NCBI RefSeq assembly: GCF_001005825.1
Contig: NZ_LBHV01000010.1
Span: 124,001-188,000 of the forward strand
From: Rhizobium sp. LC145
Lineage (GTDB): Bacteria; Pseudomonadota; Alphaproteobacteria; Rhizobiales; Rhizobiaceae
Length of the DNA stretch: 64,000 nt
Direction: 5' to 3'
Shown here: positions 26,374 through 34,523 of the stretch, one piece after another
How the letters are laid out: every line of letters begins with the position of its first letter
Position numbering within the stretch: the stretch's first letter is position 1
Notes under the pieces: generated by a model
The model's input: the letters and a program-made list of their open reading frames with translations, nothing else
Database searches by the model: none
What the model was told of the DNA's origin: nothing
Position numbers and translations under genes: made by a program

Positions 26374-26958
26374 TTGAAGAAAATTGGATACGCCCGGGTC
26401 TCGACGAACGAGCAGCATCTGGATCTCCAGCTAAAAGCTCTGGAGCTGAGCGGCTGTCATCGGGTCTTTACCGACCACGGCATCTCTGGCTCGACGTTCG
26501 ATAGGCCGGGACTGACCGAAGCTCTGGATAGGGTCCAGACCGGCGACATGCTTGTCGTTTGGCGCCTGGACAGACTTGGCCGATCGCTGATTGATCTTAT
26601 CGGCGCGATCAACGACCTTGGGAATCGCGGCATAGAGTTCAGGTCCCTTAACGAGGCCATCGATACGTCGACGTCCGGTGGCCGTCTCACGTTCCATATC
26701 ATGGCAGCAATGGCTGAATTCGAGCGCGCCATAATTAGTGAGCGCACAAAGGCCGGAATGTCTGCGGCTCGCTCGAGGGGCAGCTTTATCGGTAGACCTC
26801 CTGCGCTCACGCCGCAGCAGATCCTTGAGGCTCGCGACGCACTGGCCACTGACAAGGTATCGCTCGACGTGCTTGCCGAGCGATACAAGGTGCATCCTCG
26901 CACTCTCGTGCGCGGTATGAAGCAGAGCTTACTATTCCCTTCCAATCCCGGCGTCTGA
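26374..26958 (+). CDS. Serine recombinase (Tn3 resolvase/invertase type), TTG start
   Basis: A 194-aa small serine recombinase. The catalytic Ser10 is in GYARVST, and VVWRLDRLGRSLIDLI plus AEFERAIISERTKAGM (E-helix) are signatures. A C-terminal HTH follows (LDVLAERYKVHPRTLVRGM). The only good start is the TTG at 26374 with GGATAGG upstream; all catalytic residues follow it. It may resolve or invert DNA within the island through the dyads upstream. Confidence 0.9.
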   Translation: MKKIGYARVSTNEQHLDLQLKALELSGCHRVFTDHGISGSTFDRPGLTEALDRVQTGDMLVVWRLDRLGRSLIDLIGAINDLGNRGIEFRSLNEAIDTSTSGGRLTFHIMAAMAEFERAIISERTKAGMSAARSRGSFIGRPPALTPQQILEARDALATDKVSLDVLAERYKVHPRTLVRGMKQSLLFPSNPGV

Positions 26959-27129
26959 AGCAACCGTGGGCGACCAGCGGTGTGAAACTGCCTGGACACG
27001 GATTCTGGGCTTGGGCGGCTTGGGCATCGGATGATCGATCCGGCCGAGCATGTCGAGGAAATCGAGTTCCTGCTGACGGCCCTTCTCGACCAGCTCAGCC
27101 AAACGCTGCTTAAGTTCAGCGCTGAGCAT
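26932..27129 (-). CDS. Small charged protein, unknown
   Basis: A 65-aa frame starting MLSAELKQRLAELVEKG, an amphipathic helix, with a proline-rich middle (PMPKPPKPRI). It overlaps the recombinase 3' end by 27 bp on the opposite strand. The helical, Lys/Glu-rich start looks like coding sequence, but no homologue comes to mind. Confidence 0.4.
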   Translation of the reverse strand: MLSAELKQRLAELVEKGRQQELDFLDMLGRIDHPMPKPPKPRIRVQAVSHRWSPTVASDAGIGRE

Positions 27130-27200
27130 CACTCTGCCTCCCCGTGAAGGCGACATCACGACCGCGCATGCCGTCAATGAGACTGCCGCAGTCGAGGACA

Positions 27201-27416
27201 TCACTGACCCAAAGGCCACTGGCCGCAAAGCCGCCGAAGATCCCGGTCGTAGTGCCTGGGAAAAGGCTCGACATCATTAGCCAAGATTCCGCACAGCTCA
27301 CGGAATCCAATGGCGGAACCATCACCGGCGCCGGAGCCACCCGCATCATTGTGGTTGACGAAGCGCTCGAACCTGTTCCGGAAGAACCGGCGCAGGTCCA
27401 ACATTGCATTCTTCAT
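27201..27416 (-). CDS. Possible small protein with strong ribosome site
   Basis: A 71-aa frame, MKNAMLDLRRFFRNRFERF and onward, preceded by AAAGGAAACTACT, a good ribosome binding site. The stretch has overlapping open frames on both strands, so coding status is uncertain. An inverted repeat (CCACGCCGCC-GGAA-GGCGGCGTGG, 27446-27469) lies just upstream. Confidence 0.3.
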   Translation of the reverse strand: MKNAMLDLRRFFRNRFERFVNHNDAGGSGAGDGSAIGFRELCGILANDVEPFPRHYDRDLRRLCGQWPLGQ

Positions 27417-27556
27417 AGTAGTTTCCTTTCGTTGCAGGTCATCGTCCACGCCGCCGGAAGGCGGCGTGGTGTTGTCTTCTGGATCGTTTGGATAAGACGT
27501 TTCCGTTTCCCGGGAAGAGCTTATAGAAGCTGCCTTCGAGGGGAGGACGCTGGACG

Positions 27557-27620
27557 ATGTAATCGCTCCCTATGTTTATATTTCTTTTTAAGAAGAGATA
27601 CACATAGGGAGCGATTACAT
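27557..27620. repeat. Perfect 19-bp inverted repeat with AT-rich spacer
   Basis: ATGTAATCGCTCCCTATGT (27557-27575) is repeated exactly in inverse orientation at 27602-27620, with 26 bases of AT-rich spacer. It lies 14 bp beyond the stop of the leftward gene at 27634, so it could end that transcript or serve as a recombination or replication site. Confidence 0.75.
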
Positions 27621-27633
27621 TGGCTATTACTGG

Positions 27634-28797
27634 TCAACTCACCCCGGCTTCGGGAATCGTCAGATGTTCCTGGGTCGAAAGCTTACGTGACCGCCAGTTC
27701 GCGACGTTGCCGGCCACCCGGCGCTTGTCGGCCTCCCACAGCGGGGATGAGTAACCGGTAAGCCGAGCAGTGATGTCCATTGCCTTGCGCCCGAACACTG
27801 AGCACTTATCCACTAGCGGACAATTGGAGCAATGAGACCCCTCGGCGTTGAAGCTCTCGGCAATCCCAAAGCAACTGGGAAGCTGCTGAGATGGCGTGAG
27901 CTTGACTAACGGTGCCTCCGGCCAATCGCCGTGCGAAAGACTCGACTGCGCGCGATTGCTCACCTCTTCACGATCGTCCGGCACGACCCGTGCGAGTGCA
28001 GAAGCAAGATCGAGATGTCGCTTCGCATATACGCGCTCCGCAATCTGATCTGCCATTCGGCGGCTGGAAAACGACATCTCGGAGAGCATAATCTCCCGGA
28101 ACTGCACCTGGGCTGGCAAGCCAAGATCATTCTCCAGGCGATACTCGGGAATCTCACCGGCATTCTTGACCAAAGCAGTGATGCGATCTGCATAGAACCG
28201 ATCAAAGCTTTCGAGCCAAGCTTCACGGTTCTTGAGAGAAGGATGAAGCTGGCTTGGCAACATCGTCCAATACCGCTTCCGGCGCGACGAAAAATCGAAG
28301 CAGAACTCGATATATTCATCGTAAGGCAGGAAGAAGTCGTCGGCCCGTTGTCGCGCCTTCCACAGAATAGTGAACCACTTTGCTGGCTCGTGGGGAACTC
28401 CTTCCCTCGTGCCACTCACGGTTTCCGCCTTCCCCACATCCTCATGGCGGCGGATATGAGCACGCAACTTTTCCCTGTAGATCTCTCCGAACTGGAGGGT
28501 CAGCGAAAGAGGAGAGGTGAACCGATAGTCAAACCACCTGTTCATCATCAACACGCTCTCGGCCTTCCAGTCCTTCGGATGCAGAAGCATCCGCATACGA
28601 ACAATTTCATCCAGGCGTTGGGCCAAGATCACGCCGTCACTTGCCATAAGTAGCTCCCTGGTCGCCGCCTGATACGGCTCCTTTTGATTGTCCGGAAGCA
28701 GCACATCGCCGCTTGACTTGGTTATAGCGTCGACTGCTTTGAGATGACGCAGGTCATGAGCGAACGACGATTGGACTGCCGTTGAAGCGATCGCCAA
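27634..28797 (-). CDS. Unknown island protein with C-terminal four-cysteine motif
   Basis: A 387-aa soluble protein with no recognised domain over most of its length. Near the C-terminus is SCFGIAESF followed by SHCSNCPLVDKC, a C-x(n)-C-x2-C-x5-C pattern that could bind zinc or an Fe-S cluster. Central parts are rich in Arg, Trp and Tyr (e.g. WKARQRADDFFLPYDEY), which would suit nucleic acid binding. It may be a replication or transfer protein of the island; this is a guess from context. A 19-bp inverted repeat follows the stop. Confidence 0.6.
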   Translation of the reverse strand: MAIASTAVQSSFAHDLRHLKAVDAITKSSGDVLLPDNQKEPYQAATRELLMASDGVILAQRLDEIVRMRMLLHPKDWKAESVLMMNRWFDYRFTSPLSLTLQFGEIYREKLRAHIRRHEDVGKAETVSGTREGVPHEPAKWFTILWKARQRADDFFLPYDEYIEFCFDFSSRRKRYWTMLPSQLHPSLKNREAWLESFDRFYADRITALVKNAGEIPEYRLENDLGLPAQVQFREIMLSEMSFSSRRMADQIAERVYAKRHLDLASALARVVPDDREEVSNRAQSSLSHGDWPEAPLVKLTPSQQLPSCFGIAESFNAEGSHCSNCPLVDKCSVFGRKAMDITARLTGYSSPLWEADKRRVAGNVANWRSRKLSTQEHLTIPEAGVS

Positions 28798-29430
28798 TGC
28801 GCTCTTGCCTTGTTTACTTTATAGCTCGAACCAACTGAGATGCAGACGATTGCGCTCGTGGTGCCTAACCCTCGAGGTTCATCCCAGGCGAGCTCCGGTA
28901 GCTGGCGATATTGAAGTTGTCGCTTCTTTACCGAGCTAGCCTACGATCGCCAGCATCGACTTCAACAACATGGGAGGATCCGTCCCCGGACATCGGTGGA
29001 CGCTAAACCCATCCCCATCGAGCTCATTGACGGCGTCTAGGACTTCGTGTTTCGGGAAGGAGCAGAGACCTCAGAGGGTGGTTGGACGAGCCGGCGTAGG
29101 AGGATTGCGGCATCCAGAAGCGAATGAGCAATACGGAGCCGCCGGAATTCACAACGTCCGGTGTGGCGACAACAAGCTAAGAGCTAACCTGGCGGCACAG
29201 ACTGCGCTCACAGATCCAGCTCTCCACGGAACGATTGAGCTAGTGTTCTGGAGCGCGAGCAGGCCCTGAGCGCGTCACCTAGGAAACGTTTTCGATTTTG
29301 CCACACACGGCTTCCTTGGTTGGACTAGCGCAGCCGCGGATCAGCATTATCATCGCATGAATGCAAAACGTCGGACTGCGGCGTCGCCATCTAATAGAAC
29401 GCGGCCAACTCGGCTATATTAGAATAACCT
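28798..29430. other. Non-coding or decayed stretch in the island
   Basis: No convincing gene is seen here. A short rightward frame near 29000 (VDAKPIPIELIDGV, stop, DFVFREGAETS) suggests a decayed coding remnant, but support is thin. Confidence 0.4.
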
Positions 29431-29620
29431 GAAGTTGACGCGGCGGCAAAAACGACCGAAATCAGCAAAAAGTGTCAATCAAATGTAAACCTCTGTCAAC
29501 TTAGCGAGGGTAAACCAGCTGTTTTGAGATGGATGCCAGTCGCGAAGTTGACATTTCAGCAGCTTTCTAGGTTTGAAAGTTGACACTTTTCAGCACCCGT
29601 GCGTTGAAGTGTCAACTTTC
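29431..29620. repeat. Cluster of six AGTTGACA-type repeats
   Basis: AGTTGAC or its complement occurs at 29433, 29473, 29494, 29546, 29578 and 29610. Two copies extend to AAGTTGACA(C)TTTTCAGCA-like units (29545-29561, 29577-29595) and a reversed one to TGTCAACTTTCGGCA. They lie directly beyond the integrase stop. They could be integrase arm sites, replication iterons or regulator sites. Confidence 0.65.
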
Positions 29621-29630
29621 GGCAACATCC

Positions 29631-30650
29631 CTATACGTGTGCTGCGGATGGTTTCGGCGCCGCGAGACGAGTTACGAGATCGTCGGCAGACAGATGCGTG
29701 TATCGCTTCAGCATCCGCAGTTCTTTGTGGCCCGAGATGCTGCTGACCTCGATCACGTTCAAACCTCGCTCGAAGAGGCGGCTGATACCTTCATGTCGGA
29801 GGTCGTGGAACCGGAGCCCCTTGATCCCGGCGCGTATCAACAGACGGCGCCAAGCTTGTTCCAGAGCTCCTGCTGTCATCGGGAATACCGCGGATTGGTC
29901 TACATCCGCGTTTTGTTTCCAGTCCATCAGCACGTCAAAAGCTCGATTGCTCAGTGGCACCTGTCGGCCAGATCCATTCTTGGTCAGCCTCAACGTGATG
30001 ACGCGGCGGTTGTGCGAGACGTCGGACCATTCAAGCCCCAGAAGCTCTCCTCGACGCATCCCGGTCTCGATTGCGACGATGAGCAGCGTGCGCAGATAAG
30101 GGATCTGACCAGCATCGCATCCGTCCAGTAGCCGCTGCTCCTCGTCTCCTGTAAGGCGTCGGCAGCGTTCGTTGCGTATCACCGGACGACGCACGAGCTT
30201 CACGACGTTCTTAGCGAGAGGCATCCCCCAATCGCGGGTCGCAACCTCGAGAACATGGCTTAGGATTGCCATCTCTCGAACGGTCGTAGATGGAGCTACG
30301 GCTTGAAGCCGCTCATCGCGAAAACATGCGATGTCTTGCTGGCTGAGACCTATCAACGTCCGATGCGAGAGATCATGGCGACGAAGCACGTCGATCCGCT
30401 GATCCTCCTGAACCGCCCCACGCTTTGTCGGCGTGATCTCACGTTGATAACGCTCAAGGAGCTGCCCCAGCGTCGTGCTCTCGAGGATCTTTGTATCCGG
30501 TGCCGCGCCAAACCGATCGACCTGACTCTCAAGATCCCGTGCCCACTTCTCTGCGTCGGCCTTGCTGTCAAAGCTCTTCGCCCGCGGCTTCATACCACGA
30601 CGACGGACCTGTGCTTGCCAGCGTCCTCTGAGTTTTCTGATCGTTGCCAT
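29631..30650 (-). CDS. Tyrosine recombinase/integrase
   Basis: A 339-aa phage-type integrase. It has an N-terminal SAM-like/AP2-type region (residues about 1-60), a core-binding domain (about 60-155) and the catalytic domain. Catalytic residues are Arg199 (TGMRRGELLGLEW), Lys224, His282 and Arg285 (HDLRH), His308 (SGHKE) and Tyr317 (RYTHL). All are present, so the enzyme should be active. It probably integrated the island at tRNA-Ser. It lies about 5 kb from the nearest end. Confidence 0.93.
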   Translation of the reverse strand: MATIRKLRGRWQAQVRRRGMKPRAKSFDSKADAEKWARDLESQVDRFGAAPDTKILESTTLGQLLERYQREITPTKRGAVQEDQRIDVLRRHDLSHRTLIGLSQQDIACFRDERLQAVAPSTTVREMAILSHVLEVATRDWGMPLAKNVVKLVRRPVIRNERCRRLTGDEEQRLLDGCDAGQIPYLRTLLIVAIETGMRRGELLGLEWSDVSHNRRVITLRLTKNGSGRQVPLSNRAFDVLMDWKQNADVDQSAVFPMTAGALEQAWRRLLIRAGIKGLRFHDLRHEGISRLFERGLNVIEVSSISGHKELRMLKRYTHLSADDLVTRLAAPKPSAAHV

Positions 30651-30831
30651 CTCAATCTCCGTTGGTGATCGAGACGATGCGTAGGATGCCCCGTTGAGGA
30701 GGCCAAGGATAATTCCGGCACGCCATGGCGAAGATTAACGCACATCCAAAATAGCTAGCCCATGCCGCCGGGAGCTCCTTGCTCCCTGAGTGCCGATGTA
30801 GTTTGATGGCCGCGGGTAAAGGGTCTGTTCT

Positions 30832-32115
30832 ATGCGTAATCGACTTCAAGTTGCGTTCGCTGGCGTTATGCTATCGCTTCTATCAGTCTCCGGTGCGTCT
30901 GCTGCAGTAAAGACGTTCGGTCCGTTTTCCGTTGACGATGCAAATCCCGGCGTCATCGCGCTCAACGGCGACATCGACGTCAACTCTGGCTTGAACTTCC
31001 GACGGGCACTTCAAGCGGCGCCGAACGCGAAGCTTGTCACGCTCAACAGCCCAGGCGGCAACGTGCAGATGGGCCTGCTGATCGCCGACGATATCCATCA
31101 ACGGAAGCTGGCGACCTACATATCGAAGGAGAGCAAGTGCTTCTCGGCGTGCTCGTTCGTGTTCCTCGCCGGCGCTGAGCGGAAAGTTGACGGGGCACTT
31201 GGCGTTCATCAGATTTCATCTGACTCGCCCGACCTGGTCGGCGCTCAGCTCGCTATCTCTGACATCATCGAAGTGCTGAACCGGTTTGGAACGCCGATTG
31301 ATGTGATGCACATCATGTTCAAGACGCCACCGAACGACATGCATGTCTTCAGCCAGGAAGAGGTGGCGCAATACAAGCTCAACCGCGCTGCCGGCTATGG
31401 AACTCCAGCAGAAGGCGCTGTAGATGCGCCCGCTTCTATCGCAAGTGTGGATGCGAAGACCCATGAGCAAACTGCGAGCGGCAACGTCTCGACTGAGACG
31501 GATGTCGCCTCGGTAGCACCAGAGGCAAGCCAGCTGGCTAAGCTGTCGCCTCTGGAAGAGTTTACACGTCGTCCGAACCGCATAGCAGTCTACACCGGCC
31601 TGGATCTCTTCGGCGACGATATTTCATCGATACGCGCGACGGACGCAGGAGAATGCGCAAAGAGCTGTCTCGTGATGGATGGCCAATGCAAGGCATTCAC
31701 TTTCAACGCCAATCCTAAGATCAAGCGCGGCCCAAATTGCTTCCTGAAGGCCAGTGCCGGCCGAGCTGATGGTAACAGTGTCGCATTCTCGGGCCGCTTT
31801 TTGAGTGGAGCAGAGTCAGATCCCCCTGCTCTGACGCTCGGGACGATCGATCCGACCACCGCCCTCTACGACGATATCGATCTGCCTGGTGGAGATCTTT
31901 CGCGCCGACCAGAGCGCGCGGCGAGGACACCACTCGACTGCCGACTCGCGTGTATCGATGAGAAAAGCTGCGTAGCGTTCACCTATATCAAGCCAAAAAA
32001 GGAGTGCTGGCTCAAGGGCTCGATCGGCACCCCTACATTCGGCAAGGGTATGGTGTCTGGGCTGAAAAAGCTCGAGACGTTTGCGCCTGCTAAGATCATA
32101 AGCTTGAACGAATGA
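30832..32115 (+). CDS. Secreted ClpP-like protease domain with two PAN/Apple-like domains
   Basis: 427 aa with a signal peptide (MRNRLQVAFAGVMLSLLSVSGASA). Residues about 35-190 match the periplasmic ClpP-like COG3904 group: NSPGGNVQMGLLIADDI, then CFSACSFVFLAGAER with the likely Ser nucleophile, and GVHQ with the likely His. After a Thr/Ser/Ala-rich linker come two Cys-rich PAN-like modules (YTGLDLFGDDIS...CAKSCLVMDGQCKAFTF; YDDIDLPGGDLS...CRLACIDEKSCVAFTY). The stop overlaps the GIY-YIG gene (ATGA), an unexpected partner for an exported protein. Confidence 0.8.
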   Translation: MRNRLQVAFAGVMLSLLSVSGASAAVKTFGPFSVDDANPGVIALNGDIDVNSGLNFRRALQAAPNAKLVTLNSPGGNVQMGLLIADDIHQRKLATYISKESKCFSACSFVFLAGAERKVDGALGVHQISSDSPDLVGAQLAISDIIEVLNRFGTPIDVMHIMFKTPPNDMHVFSQEEVAQYKLNRAAGYGTPAEGAVDAPASIASVDAKTHEQTASGNVSTETDVASVAPEASQLAKLSPLEEFTRRPNRIAVYTGLDLFGDDISSIRATDAGECAKSCLVMDGQCKAFTFNANPKIKRGPNCFLKASAGRADGNSVAFSGRFLSGAESDPPALTLGTIDPTTALYDDIDLPGGDLSRRPERAARTPLDCRLACIDEKSCVAFTYIKPKKECWLKGSIGTPTFGKGMVSGLKKLETFAPAKIISLNE

Positions 32116-32876
32116 AACCACGTTTCACCGAAGAAGTATGCAAGCGCTTAGGCAATTATGTCTATCGGCTGATCGATCCACGTAACGGCGAGACCTTCTA
32201 CGTTGGTAAGGGTCGAAATAACCGCGTCTTCGATCACGCTGCTGGCATCGCTGACGTGGCTGACAGCCAGACACTCGGGTCAAAGCTCGATCGCATCCGG
32301 GCTATAAAGAGCGCTGGGTTAGAAGTCCTGCACGTCATCCATCGTCACGAGATACCCGACTCCGCAGTGTTCGAGGTCGAAGCCGCACTAATCGATGCTT
32401 ATCCGGGTCTCACTAACCTTCAAGGAGGTCATGCCAGCAGCGATCGCGGACCGATGAACCATGTGGAGATCCTGGATAAATATAATCTGCCGGAGTTTCC
32501 TCAGAATCCCGAGCACAAGCTGCTCCTGATCAATGTCAACAAGCTGGATGACCGGTTCGATCGCCGAGCCGTATACAATCTCGTTCGTTACTGCTGGCGC
32601 ATTTCGAAATCTCGAGCCGAGAACGCCCAGTATGTGCTCGCTGTTGTTCGAGGCGTTGTCGTAGGCGCATTCGAGGTCGAACGCTGGATGTCCGCGACGA
32701 GGGAAAACTTTCCAGATATCCAATATGCGGATGGATCAGAAGCCCATAGGCTGGGCTTCATCGGGCGGGAAGCTCCGGCCGATGTATGGGATCTCTACGT
32801 TGGGGCGAGAGGTAAGAGGGTTGTTGCGGCCGAACAAAAGCACATTCAAAATCCAATCCGGTTCTGGAATTGCTGA
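32112..32876 (+). CDS. GIY-YIG nuclease-domain protein, LEM-3-like
   Basis: A 254-aa cytoplasmic protein. Residues 14-120 form a GIY-YIG module of the LEM-3-like group: NYVYRLIDP (the GIY strand), ETFYVGKGRNNRVFDH (the YIG strand plus the catalytic-type Arg), FEVEAALIDAYPG with the likely Glu, and TNLQGG. The C-terminal 120 residues (VNKLDDRFDRRAVYNLVRYCWRIS and following) are a separate domain seen with such nucleases, resembling a ligand or DNA-modification-sensing module. Function unknown; defence is plausible from context. Confidence 0.78.
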   Translation: MKPRFTEEVCKRLGNYVYRLIDPRNGETFYVGKGRNNRVFDHAAGIADVADSQTLGSKLDRIRAIKSAGLEVLHVIHRHEIPDSAVFEVEAALIDAYPGLTNLQGGHASSDRGPMNHVEILDKYNLPEFPQNPEHKLLLINVNKLDDRFDRRAVYNLVRYCWRISKSRAENAQYVLAVVRGVVVGAFEVERWMSATRENFPDIQYADGSEAHRLGFIGREAPADVWDLYVGARGKRVVAAEQKHIQNPIRFWNC

Positions 32877-32991
32877 AGGATGTGGTCGACCGCTCGGCTG
32901 GGAGCGAGTTCGGGTGACCAGACGATTTTAGCCCTACCAACGATTACCCTGCTCCTTCTGGGAGTCGAACTTTATTAAGCGACGATCACGT

Positions 32992-33037
32992 GTTACCTAT
33001 TGCGTAACGATTCCGATTCTATTACTTATTGGGTAAC
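32992..33037. promoter_or_regulatory. Twin operators of the HigBA module
   Basis: Two 17-bp dyads, GTTACCTATTGCGTAAC (32992-33008) and ATTACTTATTGGGTAAC (33021-33037), lie 29 bp apart just before higB. They fit autoregulation by the HigA HTH. Confidence 0.6.
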
Positions 33038-33049
33038 AGGCAACAGCTG

Positions 33050-33382
33050 ATGAAAATCGATTTTGCAAGTGGCAAACTTCGACGTCAGCTGGAGTCTGAC
33101 AAGGCGTTAAGGAAGGCATACGGTGATCGCGCTAGCCGCCTGAAAATGCGACTAGCGGTGTTGGAGCAGGCAAGCAATCTCAGCGAGGTCCCTACCGATG
33201 CGCCAGATCGATGCCATCAGCTTGATGGCGAATGGGCTGGCTGTTTTGCGGTAGCTATCACCGGGAATTGGCGGCTCATATTTGAGCCTGATCACGACCC
33301 GGTCCCAATTCGCGATGACGGAGGCATAGACCGTGCCGCCGTTGTCGCGATTCGGATTCGCGCTATTGTTGACTACCACTGA
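33050..33382 (+). CDS. higB: HigB-type toxin of the RelE superfamily
   Basis: A 110-aa toxin-like protein, starting MKIDFASGKLRRQLES, that in related systems cleaves mRNA on the ribosome. It contains LKMRLAVLEQASNLSEVP, CHQLDGEWAGCFAVAITGNWRLIFEP and a C-terminal IRIRAIVDYH. The HxLxGxxxGxxA...NWRLIF pattern is the HigB (plasmid killer) signature. The gene precedes the antitoxin gene, the usual inverted order of hig modules, and lies behind twin operators. Confidence 0.88.
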   Translation: MKIDFASGKLRRQLESDKALRKAYGDRASRLKMRLAVLEQASNLSEVPTDAPDRCHQLDGEWAGCFAVAITGNWRLIFEPDHDPVPIRDDGGIDRAAVVAIRIRAIVDYH

Positions 33383-33425
33383 ACCAAATGACCTTTCAAA
33401 CAGTGAATGGCGATGGGATTGGGCA

Positions 33426-34514
33426 ATGGTTGCTGTAGCGAAGAAGGAAGATTGGGCGCCAGATTGGGCAACTCATCCCGGCGAGCATCTTGCCGAGTAT
33501 CTTGAGGATCGGGGATGGTCTCAAGCCGAATTTTCCAGGCTCGCAGACATGAGCCCCAAGCATGTCAGCACTATCATCAACGGCACCAACCCGGTGACGG
33601 CAGACACGGCACTGAAACTAGAACGCGTTCTTGGTTTGAAGGCCAGCATCTGGGCAGGCTTGCAGGCTAAATGGGATCTCTATGAAGCGAAGGCCGTAAA
33701 CCACCAGGCCCTGGCAGACGCGGATGAAGTTCTTTCCAGGTTCCCGATCAAAGAACTTAAAGATCGTGGTGTGCTGCCCGCCACCAATGATAACGGCCGA
33801 CTTCTGAGCTCCCTGCTGGAATTTTTTGCTGTCGGAAGCCCGCATGCTTTCGGTGCCAGATGGGCAAACTTAGCTGTCCATCATAGACAATCTAAAGCCT
33901 TCGAGACGAGTCAATACCATGTTGCTGCGTGGCTGCTTCTCGGAGAGAAGAAAGCGCGCGGGATGAATCTGCCGGCGTTCGACGCCGAGAAATTTGCGAA
34001 CGCTGTGCTCGAAATCCGTAAGCTAACAACCAGCGAACCGGAGACTTTCTATCCGCGCATGGTGGATCTGTGCGGCAGCGCTGGCGTCGCGCTTGTGCTT
34101 GAGAAGCCGATCTCGAAGACCTGTCTCTTCGGTTCCGCACGATGGTTCGAGGGCGATAGAGCAATCATTCAGATGTCGTTGCGAATGAAGAGCAATGACC
34201 ACTTCTGGTGGACATTCTTCCATGAAGCCGCCCACATAACGCTTCATAAGGGACGAGCCTTCGCTGACGATAAGGGCGGCGAGGGTGATGGGGTAGAAGA
34301 CGAAGCCGACTCCTGGGCCGAAGAGATACTGGTGGGTCGAGCGAGGTTCGCAGCTTTTAGAAAAACAAACCCGAGATCTGAGTTTGCGGTAAAAGCCTTT
34401 GCCCAACAGATCGGGATCCATCCGGGGATAATAGCTGGAATGCTCCAACATTGTGGCGCAATCCCCTATCGAAACTTAAACGGGCTCAAGGTGCGATACG
34501 ACTGGAATGACTAA
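33426..34514 (+). CDS. higA: HigA-type antitoxin fused to ImmA/IrrE metallopeptidase domain
   Basis: 362 aa. The N-terminal XRE-type HTH (residues about 18-78: HPGEHLAEYLEDRGWSQAEFSRLADMSPKHVSTIING in outline) is HigA-like. The C-terminal half is an ImmA/IrrE zinc peptidase domain with HEAAH (His266-His270). Most HigA antitoxins are about 100 aa, so the fusion may cleave itself or a partner regulator. The start at 33426 is chosen because it directly precedes the HTH. It follows higB by 43 bp. Confidence 0.85.
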   Translation: MVAVAKKEDWAPDWATHPGEHLAEYLEDRGWSQAEFSRLADMSPKHVSTIINGTNPVTADTALKLERVLGLKASIWAGLQAKWDLYEAKAVNHQALADADEVLSRFPIKELKDRGVLPATNDNGRLLSSLLEFFAVGSPHAFGARWANLAVHHRQSKAFETSQYHVAAWLLLGEKKARGMNLPAFDAEKFANAVLEIRKLTTSEPETFYPRMVDLCGSAGVALVLEKPISKTCLFGSARWFEGDRAIIQMSLRMKSNDHFWWTFFHEAAHITLHKGRAFADDKGGEGDGVEDEADSWAEEILVGRARFAAFRKTNPRSEFAVKAFAQQIGIHPGIIAGMLQHCGAIPYRNLNGLKVRYDWND

Positions 34515-34523
34515 GAAGCTCTT

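Noticed and set aside
27144..27761. Rightward 205-codon frame in the island
   Set aside because: It runs through the 19-bp inverted repeat and overlaps the better-supported leftward gene at 27634. The composition is not protein-like.
28970..29269. 99-codon frame and a nearby frame with an internal stop (IELIDGV-stop-DFVFREG)
   Set aside because: Low-complexity composition, no ribosome site and no family resemblance. At best a decayed remnant, too weak to call a pseudogene.
29431..29620. CRISPR-like array
   Set aside because: The repeats are only 8-18 bp, occur in both orientations and have irregular spacing. No cas genes are present.
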